Part shown: positions 43,120-51,970 of the stretch, one piece after another
How positions within the stretch are numbered: position 1 is the first letter of the stretch
Layout of the letters: the number at the start of each line of letters is the position of its first letter
Assembly (NCBI RefSeq): GCF_005796225.1
Contig: NZ_VAHO01000002.1
Coordinates: 1-64,000, forward strand
Direction of reading: 5' to 3'
DNA length: 64,000 nucleotides
Origin: Pseudarthrobacter sp. NamE5
GTDB taxonomy: Bacteria > Actinomycetota > Actinomycetes > Actinomycetales > Micrococcaceae
The notes under the pieces: model-generated
The model's database searches: none
Told to the model about the DNA's origin: nothing
Seen by the model: only the letters and a program-made list of their open reading frames with translations
Program-made: the position numbers and the translations under genes

Positions 43120-43770
43120 ATGTCACAGCACCCAGAGGCCCCCCGGATGGCGACCGTCGATCCCGCAGCCCAGGACAACTACATTTACAACCGCCTTCTC
43201 AAGGAGCGGATCATTTGGCTCGGCTCGGAGGTGCGCGACGACAACGCCAACGCGATCTGCTCGCAGCTGCTGCTCCTGTCGGCGGAAAACCCGGACAAGG
43301 ACATCTACCTCTACATCAACTCCCCTGGCGGCTCGGTGACCGCCGGCATGGCCATCTACGACACCATGCAGTTCATCCCCAACGACGTCGTCACCGTGGC
43401 CACCGGCCTGGCGGCCTCCATGGGCCAGTTCCTGCTGTCTTCCGGCACCAAGGGCAAGCGTTACGCCACACCCAACGCCCGTGTCCTGATGCACCAGCCC
43501 TCCGGCGGCATCGGCGGCACCGCCTCGGACATCAAGATCCAGGCTGAACTGATCCTTCACATGAAAAAGGTCATGGCTGAGCTGACTGCCGAGCAGACCG
43601 GCCAGACCGTTGAGACCATCCTTAAGGACAACGACCGCGACAAGTGGTTCACCGCCACCGAGGCCCTCGAGTACGGCTTCTTCGACAAGATCGCCGCGCA
43701 CGCCGGCTCCGTGTCCGGCGGCGGCGGAACGGCCAACGGCACCTCCGGCGAGACTGCCTCGCAGAACTAG
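43120..43770 (+). CDS. clpP1: ATP-dependent Clp protease proteolytic subunit 1
   Basis: Serine peptidase ring subunit. The 216-residue protein has the ClpP fold with catalytic S100 in [15 protein letters not shown]125 in VLMHQPSGG and D174 in [28 protein letters not shown] is typical. The C-terminus is a Gly/Ser/Thr-rich tail ([18 protein letters not shown]). In actinobacteria ClpP1 and ClpP2 form a mixed ring. It is separated by 33 bp from clpP2 and probably shares the transcript. Confidence 0.97.
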   Translation: MSQHPEAPRMATVDPAAQDNYIYNRLLKERIIWLGSEVRDDNANAICSQLLLLSAENPDKDIYLYINSPGGSVTAGMAIYDTMQFIPNDVVTVATGLAASMGQFLLSSGTKGKRYATPNARVLMHQPSGGIGGTASDIKIQAELILHMKKVMAELTAEQTGQTVETILKDNDRDKWFTATEALEYGFFDKIAAHAGSVSGGGGTANGTSGETASQN

Positions 43771-43803
43771 ACCCGGCATCAAAGAACACTCAGATCAGGA
43801 GCA

Positions 43804-44469
43804 ATGAACATGAACTACAACTTCGGGTGGTCCGCCGGTAATCTTCCGTCCAGCCGCTACGTCCTGCCCCAGTTCGAAGAGCGCACCCCTTACGGCTTCA
43901 AGCGCCAGGACCCCTACACCAAGCTGTTCGAGGACCGCATCATCTTCCTCGGCGTGCAGGTGGATGACGCATCGGCCGACGACATCATGGCCCAGCTGCT
44001 GGTGCTTGAGTCCACGGACCCCGACCGCGACATCACCCTCTACATCAACTCGCCGGGCGGTTCCTTCACCGCCATGACGGCGATCTACGACACCATGCAG
44101 TACATCCGGCCAGAGATTCAGACCGTCTGCCTCGGCCAGGCCGCCAGCGCCGCTGCGGTGCTGCTGGCTGCTGGTACACCCGGCAAGCGGCTGGCCCTGC
44201 CCAACGCACGCGTCCTGATTCACCAGCCTGCCCTGTCGGGCGGCCAGGGCGGACAGGCCTCGGACCTGGAAATCCAGGCCGCAGAGGTGATGCGCATGCG
44301 TTCCTGGCTCGAGGACACCCTGGCCCAGCATTCCGGCCGCACGTCGGAGCAGGTCAACAACGACATCGAGCGCGACAAGATCCTCACCGCCGACGAAGCG
44401 CAGGCCTACGGCCTCATCGACCAGGTGCTGGATTCACGCAAGATCAAGCCTCAGGCCATCACGAGGTAG
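43804..44469 (+). CDS. clpP2: ATP-dependent Clp protease proteolytic subunit 2
   Basis: Second ClpP subunit, 221 residues. Catalytic S115 in [15 protein letters not shown]140 in [10 protein letters not shown] and D191 in [15 protein letters not shown] are all present, so both subunits look competent. The N-terminus [20 protein letters not shown] is longer than in ClpP1 and may be trimmed. The pair is the usual actinobacterial arrangement, followed by clpX. Confidence 0.97.
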   Translation: MNMNYNFGWSAGNLPSSRYVLPQFEERTPYGFKRQDPYTKLFEDRIIFLGVQVDDASADDIMAQLLVLESTDPDRDITLYINSPGGSFTAMTAIYDTMQYIRPEIQTVCLGQAASAAAVLLAAGTPGKRLALPNARVLIHQPALSGGQGGQASDLEIQAAEVMRMRSWLEDTLAQHSGRTSEQVNNDIERDKILTADEAQAYGLIDQVLDSRKIKPQAITR

Positions 44470-44644
44470 CAGAACGGGAAGCCGGTGCAGGCCAGTTCAT
44501 TTGGCCGCACCGGCCTTTTCTTTCCACCCTTGGGGGCGAATGTGACCTAGAGTGGAAGATGTCACAAGCCGGGCCTCTCTGGTCGGTGAAGATTTCAGCA
44601 ACGGTGCAAGGCTGCCTGGCAGCAGGATACTAAGGGGTTCACAT

Positions 44645-45925
44645 ATGGCTCGGATTGGCGAGAGCACGGATCTGCTGAAGTGCTCTTTCTGCGGAAAGAG
44701 CCAGAAGCAGGTGCGCAAGCTCATTGCCGGGCCCGGTGTCTACATCTGTGATGAATGCATCGAGTTGTGCAACGAAATTATTGAAGAGGAACTGGCGGAG
44801 GTAGCTGACCTGGGCAGCTTCGAACTGCCCAAGCCGCGCGAGATCTTCGACTTCCTGCAGGAATACGTCATCGGCCAGGAGCCCGCAAAGCGTTCCCTCG
44901 CCGTCGCGGTCTACAACCATTACAAGCGCATCCAGGCGGGCCACGCGCCCAAGTCGGGCAGCCTTGCCGATGGGGGGCACCACGACGACGTCGAGATCGC
45001 CAAGTCCAATATTCTCCTGATCGGCCCCACGGGCTGCGGCAAGACCTACCTTGCACAAACGCTCGCCCGGCGCCTGAACGTTCCGTTTGCGGTGGCCGAC
45101 GCAACAGCCCTCACCGAAGCCGGCTACGTGGGCGAGGACGTGGAGAACATCCTCCTCAAGCTCATTCAGGCCGCTGACTACGACGTCAAGAAGGCCGAGC
45201 AGGGCATCATCTACATCGATGAGATCGACAAGATCTCGCGCAAGAGCGAGAACCCCTCCATTACCCGGGACGTCTCGGGCGAAGGTGTCCAGCAGGCGCT
45301 CCTGAAAATCCTGGAAGGAACCGTCGCCTCCGTGCCGCCGCAGGGTGGCCGGAAGCACCCGCACCAGGAATTCATCCAGATCGACACCACCAATGTCCTG
45401 TTCATCGTGGCGGGGGCCTTCGCCGGGCTCGAGGAGATTATTGGCTCCAGGTCCGGCCGGAAGGGCATCGGGTTCGGGGCACCGCTCAATGAGGCCAGCA
45501 AGAAGGTGGACTCCTACGGCGAAGTGATGCCCGAAGACCTGCTGAAGTTCGGGCTGATACCTGAGTTCATCGGCCGTCTTCCCGTCATCACCACTGTCTC
45601 GAACCTTGACCGCGATGCGTTGATCCAGATTTTGTCCACGCCGAAGAACGCGCTGGTAAAGCAGTACCAGAAGATGTTCCAGATCGACGGCGTCGAGCTG
45701 GTGTTCGACGACACCGCGCTCAATGCCATCGCCGACCAGGCCCTGGAACGAGGCACCGGCGCCCGTGGACTGCGGGCCATCATGGAGGAAGTGCTGCTTC
45801 CCGTGATGTTTGATCTTCCCAGCAGGGAAGATGTGGCCAGCGTGGTGATCACCGAGGACGTGGTGCTCAAAGGTGCGGAGCCCACCATGATCCCGCACGT
45901 CAGCAAGCGCCGGAAGTCCGCCTGA
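44645..45925 (+). CDS. clpX: ATP-dependent Clp protease ATP-binding subunit ClpX
   Basis: AAA+ unfoldase that feeds tagged proteins to ClpP1P2. The 426-residue protein has the N-terminal zinc domain (C13 and C16 in CSFC, C35 and C38 in CDEC), Walker A GPTGCGKT, Walker [11 protein letters not shown], the pore loop GYVGED and the ClpP-contact loop [13 protein letters not shown]. The ATG at 44645 follows the clpP2 stop by 175 bp, so it may have its own promoter. The upstream in-frame extension to 44552 is unlikely. A short hairpin (CCAGGA-TCG-TCCTGG, 45929-45943) follows the gene. Confidence 0.97.
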   Translation: MARIGESTDLLKCSFCGKSQKQVRKLIAGPGVYICDECIELCNEIIEEELAEVADLGSFELPKPREIFDFLQEYVIGQEPAKRSLAVAVYNHYKRIQAGHAPKSGSLADGGHHDDVEIAKSNILLIGPTGCGKTYLAQTLARRLNVPFAVADATALTEAGYVGEDVENILLKLIQAADYDVKKAEQGIIYIDEIDKISRKSENPSITRDVSGEGVQQALLKILEGTVASVPPQGGRKHPHQEFIQIDTTNVLFIVAGAFAGLEEIIGSRSGRKGIGFGAPLNEASKKVDSYGEVMPEDLLKFGLIPEFIGRLPVITTVSNLDRDALIQILSTPKNALVKQYQKMFQIDGVELVFDDTALNAIADQALERGTGARGLRAIMEEVLLPVMFDLPSREDVASVVITEDVVLKGAEPTMIPHVSKRRKSA

Positions 45926-46010
45926 CCGCCAGGATCGTCCTGGCCACCGCCTTGCCTACACGCACGTTGTGGCTGCCCCCTGCGCAGCCGACCATTCGGA
46001 AGGATTTTCC

Positions 46011-46640
46011 ATGACTGAAGCCGCCATGACCGGAGCTCCAAAGAACAAGGCAGACTTCTGGTTCGACCCCCTGTGCCCCTTTGCCTGGATCACCTCGCGC
46101 TGGATCAGTGAAGTGGAGGACGTCCGCGACATTGAAACGGACTGGCATGTGATGAGCCTGGCCGTCCTCAATGAGGGCCGCGAGCTCGAACCCGCCTACC
46201 GCGAATCCATGGACAATGCCTGGGGCATGGTCCGCGTCATTATCGCGGCCCAGCAGCAGCACGGCCAGGAAACGGTCAAGGCGCTGTACGACGCCATGGG
46301 CACCCTGATCCACGAGGGCGGCGAAAAGGACCGCGACGTAGTGATCGCCAAAGCTCTCGCCGAATGTGGTCTTCCCGCATCGCTGGCGGAGGCTGCAACC
46401 ACAGACGCCCATGATGACCAGCTCCGGGCCAGCCACGAGGAGGGCATCTCCCTGGTGGGCCAGGACGTGGGCACACCCGTTGTGGCCTTCAACGGAACGG
46501 CGTTCTTTGGCCCGGTCCTCACCCGGATTCCCCGCGGTGAGGAAGCGGGCAGGCTGTGGGATGCCACCACCGCCATCGCCTCCTTCCCGCACTTCTTTGA
46601 GCTGAAGCGCAGCCGGACCGAGCGGCCTGAATTCAACTAA
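46011..46640 (+). CDS. Mycothiol-dependent nitroreductase-like DsbA-family protein (Rv2466c homologue)
   Basis: A 209-residue cytosolic thioredoxin-fold protein. It shares the recognisable FWFDPLCPFAWITSRWISEV, WHVMSLAVLNEGRELEPAYR, VGQDVGTPVVAFNG and FFGPVLTRIPRGEEAGRLWD segments of the mycobacterial Rv2466c oxidoreductase. Rv2466c uses CPWC; here the motif is CPFA (C22-A25), so the resolving cysteine is absent and a monothiol mechanism with mycothiol is likely. The start at 46011 follows GGAAGGA. It lies between clpX and valS; in mycobacteria the homologue is next to pepN. Confidence 0.88.
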   Translation: MTEAAMTGAPKNKADFWFDPLCPFAWITSRWISEVEDVRDIETDWHVMSLAVLNEGRELEPAYRESMDNAWGMVRVIIAAQQQHGQETVKALYDAMGTLIHEGGEKDRDVVIAKALAECGLPASLAEAATTDAHDDQLRASHEEGISLVGQDVGTPVVAFNGTAFFGPVLTRIPRGEEAGRLWDATTAIASFPHFFELKRSRTERPEFN

Positions 46641-46664
46641 GGTCGGCGGGCCGGCAGGTCGCGC

Positions 46665-46712
46665 CAAGAGCCCCGGCAGAACTACTCACTTGTAGTTCGG
46701 CCGGGGCTCTTG
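46665..46712 (+). terminator. Terminator after the DsbA-family gene
   Basis: CAAGAGCCCCGGC (46665-46677) pairs with GCCGGGGCTCTTG (46700-46712), with an inner GAACTAC/GTAGTTC stem. It is a long two-part hairpin. Confidence 0.8.
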
Positions 46713-46910
46713 CGCTCCAGGATGGGCAGGACAAGAATTGGTTTTACCCACTTCGAAAGAAGCGGGACGCAGAAACCAAAGATTCAGTGACAGGCAACTG
46801 GCGCAGCCACCGGCAAAGTCAGTATGCGGCTACCAGTGACGAGGTAGGAAGACCTGAAAGTCTGAGGATTTTGCCAGACCATCAAGGCGTCACCAGATGG
46901 CCGAAAAGTC
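46713..46910. other. Non-coding, comparatively AT-rich intergenic stretch, possible small RNA
   Basis: I see no gene. The stretch is richer in A and T than its surroundings and lies between a terminator (46665-46712) and a hairpin terminator at 46911-46946. It can fold locally (CTTCGAAAGAAG at 46751-46762). A small RNA or the end of a leader is possible but unsupported. Confidence 0.3.
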
Positions 46911-46952
46911 GAAGCCCCACCAACGGCAAAACGCTGATGGGGCTTCCCCTTT
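46911..46952. terminator. Terminator downstream of valS
   Basis: GAAGCCCCACCA (46911-46922) pairs with TGATGGGGCTTC (46935-46946, one mismatch), followed by CCCCTTTT. An AAAA run at 46904-46907 gives a U-tract on the minus strand, so it can end valS as well. Confidence 0.75.
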
Positions 46953-46997
46953 TGCCCAAAAACAGGGCAAAGGGCCTACTTTCACTACTCTGGCCGG

Positions 46998-49619
46998 CTA
47001 CGCCTTCGCGGGCTCCTCGGTGGCGGCCAGTGCCACGTCGCTGACGCTGAGCTCGCCCTCACCAACCAGCAGGGAGATCTCGCGGGCGTTGGAGGCAGCC
47101 TTCAGGTCGGCAAGGCCCGCCTTCAGCTGGCTGATCTGGGCTTCCGGCGCGGTGATGGCCGCGGAAAGCACCTCGGTGCGCTGCTTGACCTTGGCTTCGG
47201 ACTTGGCCTTGCGGACGCCGCTGAGCGCGACACCTACGGTGGCGAGCATGGTGGTGTCACCGCCGGGAACTTCCAGCGCAGAGGGCCACTGAGCGCGGTG
47301 GACCGAGTTCTTGCGCCACCAGCTCCACACCTCTTCAGTAGCAAACGGCAGGAAGGGCGCGAAGAGCCGCAGCAGGGTGTCCAGGGTGGTGGCCAGTGCC
47401 GCCAGCACGGATGCCTGCTCTGTTTCACCGGCGGCTCCGTACGCCCTGTCCTTGATGAGCTCCACGTAGTCGTCGGTGAACTGCCAGAAAAAGCTTTCCG
47501 TGATTTGCAGTGCCCGCGCGTAGTCGTAGTTTTCAAACGCCTTGGTGGCCTGGGCCACCACCTCGGAGAGTTGCGCCAGCACCGCCCGGTCCAAGGGATT
47601 GGCCAGGACTGAAAGGTCAGCAGACACCACCGAGTCTTCCGTGGCGCCCAGGTTCAGCACGAACTTGGAGGCGTTGAGCAGCTTGATGGCCAGGCGGCGG
47701 CCGATCTTCATCTGGGCAATTTCGTAGGCCGTGTCTGCGCCGAGCTTTGCGGAGGCCGCCCAGTAGCGCACAGCGTCGGAGCCGTATTCCTCCAGCACGT
47801 CGGTGGGGACCACCACGTTGCCCTTGGACTTGGACATTTTCTTGCGGTCCGGGTCCAGGATCCAGCCGGAGATCGCGGCGTGCTTCCACGGCGCGCTGTT
47901 CTCCAATGCATCCGCACGCACCACCGATGAGAAGAGCCAGGTCCGGATAATGTCGTGGCCCTGCGGCCGGACGTCAAACGGGAAGACCTTGGCGAAGAGG
48001 TCCTCGTCCCGCTTCCAGCCGCCCACGATCTTCGGAGTCAGCGACGACGTGGCCCACGTGTCCAGGATGTCGGCGTCACCGGTAAAACCGCCGGGAACAT
48101 CGCGCTGGGCTTCCTCGAAGCCGGGTGCGGCGTCAGCTGCCGGGTCCACTGGCAGCTGGTCGTCAGACGGAACGATGGGGGAGTTGTAGTCCGGGTTGCC
48201 GTCGGCGTCGAGCGGGTACCAGACTGGAATGGGCACGCCGAAGAAGCGCTGGCGGGAGACCAGCCAGTCGCCGTTGAGGCCGGCAATCCAGTTCTCGTAG
48301 CGGGAGCGCATGAACGCGGGGTGGAAGTCGATCTCGTGCCCACGTGCGATGAGCCGTTCCCGGCGGTCCTCGTCACGGCCGCCGTTGCGGATGTACCACT
48401 GGCGTGATGTGACGACTTCCAGGGGTTTGTCGCCCTTTTCGTAGAAGTTCACCGGGTGCATGATCTTCTTGGGTTCGCCGTCGAGCAGCTCCGCCGCGGC
48501 GAGGAGCTTGACCACCTCTTCCTTCGCGCTGAAGACCGTCTTGCCGGCGATCGCAGCGAAGGCCTCGCGTCCGATGTCCGTGGTGATCCAGGCGGGTGTC
48601 TCGCTGACGATCCTGCCGTCCCGGCCTACGATGGCGCGGGTGGGCAGCTGGAGTTCGCGCCACCACGTGACGTCGGTGAGGTCGCCGAAGGTGCACACCA
48701 TGGCAATGCCCGAACCCTTGTCCGCCTTGGCCAGCGGGTGGGCCTTCACCTCAACCTCGACGCCGAACAACGGGGACGTCACCTTCTTGCCGAACAGCGG
48801 CTGGTACCGTTCGTCGTCGGGGTTCGCCACGAGGGCGGCGCAGGCAGCCAGGAGTTCGGGACGGGTGGTCTCGATATAGATCTTCTCGCCGTCCTCCATG
48901 AAGAACGGGTAGCGGTAGTAGGCGCCCGGCATCTCACGGTCCTCGAGTTCCGCCTGTGCCACTGCAGTGCGGAACGTGACATCCCACAGGGTGGGCGCCT
49001 CAGCCATGTAGGCGTCGCCCGCTGCAAGGTTGGCAAGGAACGCGCGCTGCGAAACCGCACGCGAGTTGTCGTCGATGGTCCGGTAGGTCAGCTCCCAGTC
49101 CACGGACAGGCCGAGCGTCTGGAAGAGGTTTTCGAAGACCTTCTCGTCCTCGACCGCCAGCTCTTCGCACAGCTCGATGAAGTTCCGCCGCGAGACGACG
49201 TCGAAGTCGCGCTGGTTTTTTGCCGGCTGGGCAGGCGGCTGGTAGTCAGGGTTGTAGGGGATGGACGGGTCGCAGCGGACGCCGTAAAAATTCTGCACCC
49301 GGCGTTCGGTCGGCAGGCCGTTGTCGTCCCAGCCCATGGGGTAGAAGACGTTTTTGCCGGTCATCCGCTGGTAGCGTGCCAGCACGTCGGTCTGCGTGTA
49401 GGAGAACATGTGCCCCACGTGCAGCGATCCGGAAGCGGTGGGAGGGGGAGTGTCGATCGAGTAGACCTGGTCCCTGGTGGTCGCACGGTCGAACTTGTAG
49501 GTCCCCTCGGCAAGCCAACGCTGCGTGAGGGCAGCCTCCAGGCCTTCGAGGGCCGGCTTGTCCGGGACATTGATGGGGGCGGTGGTGGGCGTGTCTGTAC
49601 CCTGATTGTCTTCAGCCAT
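46998..49619 (-). CDS. valS: Valyl-tRNA synthetase
   Basis: Charges tRNA-Val, a class I synthetase. The 873-residue protein has the HIGH motif in PPPTASGSLHVGHMFSYT and KMSKSKGNVV (KMSKS), with an editing domain between. The WDDNGLPTERRVQNFYG segment is typical of ValS. The ATG at 49619 begins MAEDNQGTDTPTTAPINVPD, an actinobacterial extension. A terminator lies downstream on the minus strand. It is on the opposite strand to clpX and ileS. Confidence 0.97.
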   Translation of the reverse strand: MAEDNQGTDTPTTAPINVPDKPALEGLEAALTQRWLAEGTYKFDRATTRDQVYSIDTPPPTASGSLHVGHMFSYTQTDVLARYQRMTGKNVFYPMGWDDNGLPTERRVQNFYGVRCDPSIPYNPDYQPPAQPAKNQRDFDVVSRRNFIELCEELAVEDEKVFENLFQTLGLSVDWELTYRTIDDNSRAVSQRAFLANLAAGDAYMAEAPTLWDVTFRTAVAQAELEDREMPGAYYRYPFFMEDGEKIYIETTRPELLAACAALVANPDDERYQPLFGKKVTSPLFGVEVEVKAHPLAKADKGSGIAMVCTFGDLTDVTWWRELQLPTRAIVGRDGRIVSETPAWITTDIGREAFAAIAGKTVFSAKEEVVKLLAAAELLDGEPKKIMHPVNFYEKGDKPLEVVTSRQWYIRNGGRDEDRRERLIARGHEIDFHPAFMRSRYENWIAGLNGDWLVSRQRFFGVPIPVWYPLDADGNPDYNSPIVPSDDQLPVDPAADAAPGFEEAQRDVPGGFTGDADILDTWATSSLTPKIVGGWKRDEDLFAKVFPFDVRPQGHDIIRTWLFSSVVRADALENSAPWKHAAISGWILDPDRKKMSKSKGNVVVPTDVLEEYGSDAVRYWAASAKLGADTAYEIAQMKIGRRLAIKLLNASKFVLNLGATEDSVVSADLSVLANPLDRAVLAQLSEVVAQATKAFENYDYARALQITESFFWQFTDDYVELIKDRAYGAAGETEQASVLAALATTLDTLLRLFAPFLPFATEEVWSWWRKNSVHRAQWPSALEVPGGDTTMLATVGVALSGVRKAKSEAKVKQRTEVLSAAITAPEAQISQLKAGLADLKAASNAREISLLVGEGELSVSDVALAATEEPAKA

Positions 49620-49730
49620 CTGCCAATTGTTTCATGTCCTGCGGCTTTCCCTGGCCCCGCGGGCCCCAGCGCTGGCTTCGTCCCGGTTCATCAGGGGCCG
49701 GCGTACCGCCCACCCCGCTAGGGTGGTGCC

Positions 49731-50489
49731 ATGACTGACGGTTCGCAGAAAAAGGCAGCTTTGGTGACCGGTGCAAGCAGCGGGATCGGGGCGGCGACCG
49801 TCCGTGCCCTGGCAGCGGACGGGTGGCATGTTTTCGCCGTGGCGCGCCGTCAAGACAGGCTCGCCGCGCTCGGGAAGGAGACAGGCGCCGTCGCTATGCC
49901 TGCCGATATTGCCGAGGACGACGACGTGTCCCGGCTGGCGGCGCAGGTGGCCGAAGCAGGCGGCATCGACACGCTGATCAACATCGCCGGCGGCGCCAGG
50001 GGCGCCGACACGGTGGGCTCAGCGAGCACCGACGACTGGGAGTGGATGTACCGGGTGAACGTGCTGGGCACCATGAAACTCACCAGGGCCTTCCTCCCCA
50101 TGCTCCGGGCAAACGGCGAAGGGACCGTCCTCAACCTGACCTCCACCGCGGGGCTCGCGGCGTACGAAGGAGGGGGCGGCTACAACGCTGCCAAGTTCGC
50201 CCAGCACGCCATGACCGTGGCGCTCCGCCTCGAGGAGGCCGAACACAACGTGCGTGTGATCGAGGTGGCCCCCGGACTGGTCCAGACCGAGGAGTTCGCG
50301 CTGAACCGGCTCGGCGACCGGCAGGCCGCGGACAAGGTGTACCAGGGCGTGGAGAAGCCGCTCACGGCCGAGGACGTGGCTGATGTTGTCCGCTACGCGG
50401 TCAGCGCCCCGCACCACGTCAATCTGGACCAGATCGTGGTCCGGCCGGTGGCCCAGGCAACCAACTACAAGCTCATCCGGAAGGGCTAG
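49731..50489 (+). CDS. Short-chain dehydrogenase/reductase
   Basis: A 252-residue SDR. The cofactor loop is ALVTGASSGIGAATVRAL, NIAGGARG follows (NNAG replaced by NIAGG), the catalytic Ser lies in LTSTAGLAAY and the Tyr/Lys pair in GYNAAKFAQHAM. VAPGLVQTEEF is the usual substrate-loop entry. NAD(P)(H) is the cofactor, and the substrate is unknown. It is divergent from valS (111 bp) and convergent with the EEP gene. Confidence 0.9.
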   Translation: MTDGSQKKAALVTGASSGIGAATVRALAADGWHVFAVARRQDRLAALGKETGAVAMPADIAEDDDVSRLAAQVAEAGGIDTLINIAGGARGADTVGSASTDDWEWMYRVNVLGTMKLTRAFLPMLRANGEGTVLNLTSTAGLAAYEGGGGYNAAKFAQHAMTVALRLEEAEHNVRVIEVAPGLVQTEEFALNRLGDRQAADKVYQGVEKPLTAEDVADVVRYAVSAPHHVNLDQIVVRPVAQATNYKLIRKG

Positions 50490-50508
50490 CGCTTACCGTG
50501 GACCACGC

Positions 50509-51552
50509 CTACGCCAGCCTGATACTGAGGGTGGCCAGTACTGCGGCGTGGTCCGTTCCCGCCACCCTGCGGACGGCGTAGTCCGAGCCGGTGATGTCCG
50601 GACTCGTGACCAGATGGTCCAGCGTCACGCCGGGAAGGCTGTAGCCGCGCATCGGCCAGGTCGGGACCAGCCGGTTTCCCGCTGCCGTGGCCACGTCCAC
50701 CAGGGGTCGCCTTCCGCTGCCTCCTGCCAGCAGCTCCCGGAATTCCCTGTGGTCGAAGGTGGCATTGAAGTCGCCGGCCAGCAGCAGCGGCCCGGACCCG
50801 GCGTCGATCCGGTCCAGCGCTGCGAGGTCATTGCGCCATTGCTCCAAACCGTCTTCCACCGGTGCGAGGGCATGGACAGCGACCACCCGCAGGGAGGCCT
50901 CCTGTCCAGCCTGCGGCAAATCCACGCTGACCACAGGCATGCGGAAGGGGGTGTCGGGGACAACTCCCACCTCACGCAGCCCCAAAGAAGAATAGATGGC
51001 TGCGCCTCCCGCCCTGCGTTGGGGATGCGCCACCTGGTGGGGGAGCAGAGCCGGCAGCGCCGCGGCGGAAAGCCTGTCAGCCAGTTCCTGCGTATATTCC
51101 GCGATGACCAGCAGATCCACCCGCTCTTCGCGGACCAGCTCCACGATCCGTTCGGCGTCCGCTAAGCCCAGCTCCGCATTAATGGCCATGGCCCTCACCT
51201 GTACCGCGGGGTGGCCGGCGTGTGCTGCTTCAGGATTGGCTGGGGCCGGGAGGAACAGCCACAACACCTGGAGGCCGAGCAGCGCCGCAGTCACTAGTTG
51301 CAGCGGCCTGCTGCGTGCGGGAAGGGACAGCAGGAACGCCGCGATGGCCGGCACGGTAAACCACGGAACAAAGGCCAGCAGCTGCACGCCCAGGACAGGC
51401 CAGTCAGCGGGCACAGCGCGCAGAAGGGCGATTCCTGCCACGGGTGCGGCGGCCACGCCCGACAGCCAGCGGAATGCCAGGACCTTCCGTGTCGGAGCTT
51501 TGCGGGTATTACGACGGCGGAGGCCGCCCCGCGGGCGGTCGGCTGGATGCAT
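50509..51552 (-). CDS. Endonuclease/exonuclease/phosphatase (EEP) family membrane protein
   Basis: A 347-residue protein. Two or three N-terminal hydrophobic helices (ALLRAVPADWPVLGVQLLAF, WFTVPAIAAFLLSL, LVTAALLGLQVLWLFL) precede a DNase I-like domain. In this domain the metal and catalytic residues are in VDLLVIAEYTQEL (Glu), AVHALAP (His), LLLAGDFNATFDH (Asp-x-Asn) and VAGTDHAAV (Asp-His). The active site probably faces outward. The ATG at 51552 (MHPADRPRG) has a perfect GGGGAGG 5-10 bp upstream and is chosen over the frame's first ATG at 51597. It is divergent from the T-box-ileS transcript. Confidence 0.88.
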   Translation of the reverse strand: MHPADRPRGGLRRRNTRKAPTRKVLAFRWLSGVAAAPVAGIALLRAVPADWPVLGVQLLAFVPWFTVPAIAAFLLSLPARSRPLQLVTAALLGLQVLWLFLPAPANPEAAHAGHPAVQVRAMAINAELGLADAERIVELVREERVDLLVIAEYTQELADRLSAAALPALLPHQVAHPQRRAGGAAIYSSLGLREVGVVPDTPFRMPVVSVDLPQAGQEASLRVVAVHALAPVEDGLEQWRNDLAALDRIDAGSGPLLLAGDFNATFDHREFRELLAGGSGRRPLVDVATAAGNRLVPTWPMRGYSLPGVTLDHLVTSPDITGSDYAVRRVAGTDHAAVLATLSIRLA

Positions 51553-51650
51553 CAGACCTCCCCGGCGCGATGCGGTGCCGACAGGGCCGGGGACCATGCA
51601 GTCATGCCTTAGATTCTAGGCAGCGGCGTCTCGAAGTGGGCAGGGCTGAA

Positions 51651-51680
51651 TGGAAACCTGTGCGGGAAAAATAGTAGAAT
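51651..51680 (+). promoter_or_regulatory. Probable promoter of the ileS T-box transcript
   Basis: TGGAAA at 51651-51656 (-35-like) and TAGAAT at 51675-51680 (-10) are 18 bp apart. They lie just upstream of the leader's first hairpin. Confidence 0.5.
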
Positions 51681-51684
51681 CGAA

Positions 51685-51970
51685 GCGGCTATGACCCGGC
51701 AATCACCGGTGAGCTTCCGGAAGAACACGCGAACTCCCATATCGCACCGGTCCATGGGGTACGCGCCAGTAGAACCGGACGGGTAAGCCCGTCACAGCAG
51801 TAATGAGTGGCCGTCGTCGCGCCCGTTCCTCCGGGGACGCGCAACACGGTAAGTGAGGTGGTACCGCGGTGAGCGTGGCGTCCGGCGGACGACACGGAAC
51901 CGTCCTCGCATCCTGAACGGAACAGAAGGCGCAAGCCGGCAGTTCACCAAGCTCAACCCAGGATGTCGAC
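51685..51970 (+). promoter_or_regulatory. T-box riboswitch of ileS (translational type)
   Basis: The leader has the T-box core AGGTGGTACCGCGG at 51856-51869. The UGGU (51859-51862) can pair with the uncharged ACCA end of tRNA-Ile. The specifier ATC (Ile) at 51702-51704 sits in a loop closed by CCGG/CCGG, an ultra-short stem I as in actinobacterial ileS leaders. GTGAGG (51853-51858) can pair with CCTCGC (51904-51909). A competing helix pairs CATCCTG (51909-51915) exactly with CAGGATG (51959-51965), which covers the Shine-Dalgarno AGGA at 51960-51963. Uncharged tRNA would favour the first fold and free the ribosome site. Confidence 0.9.
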
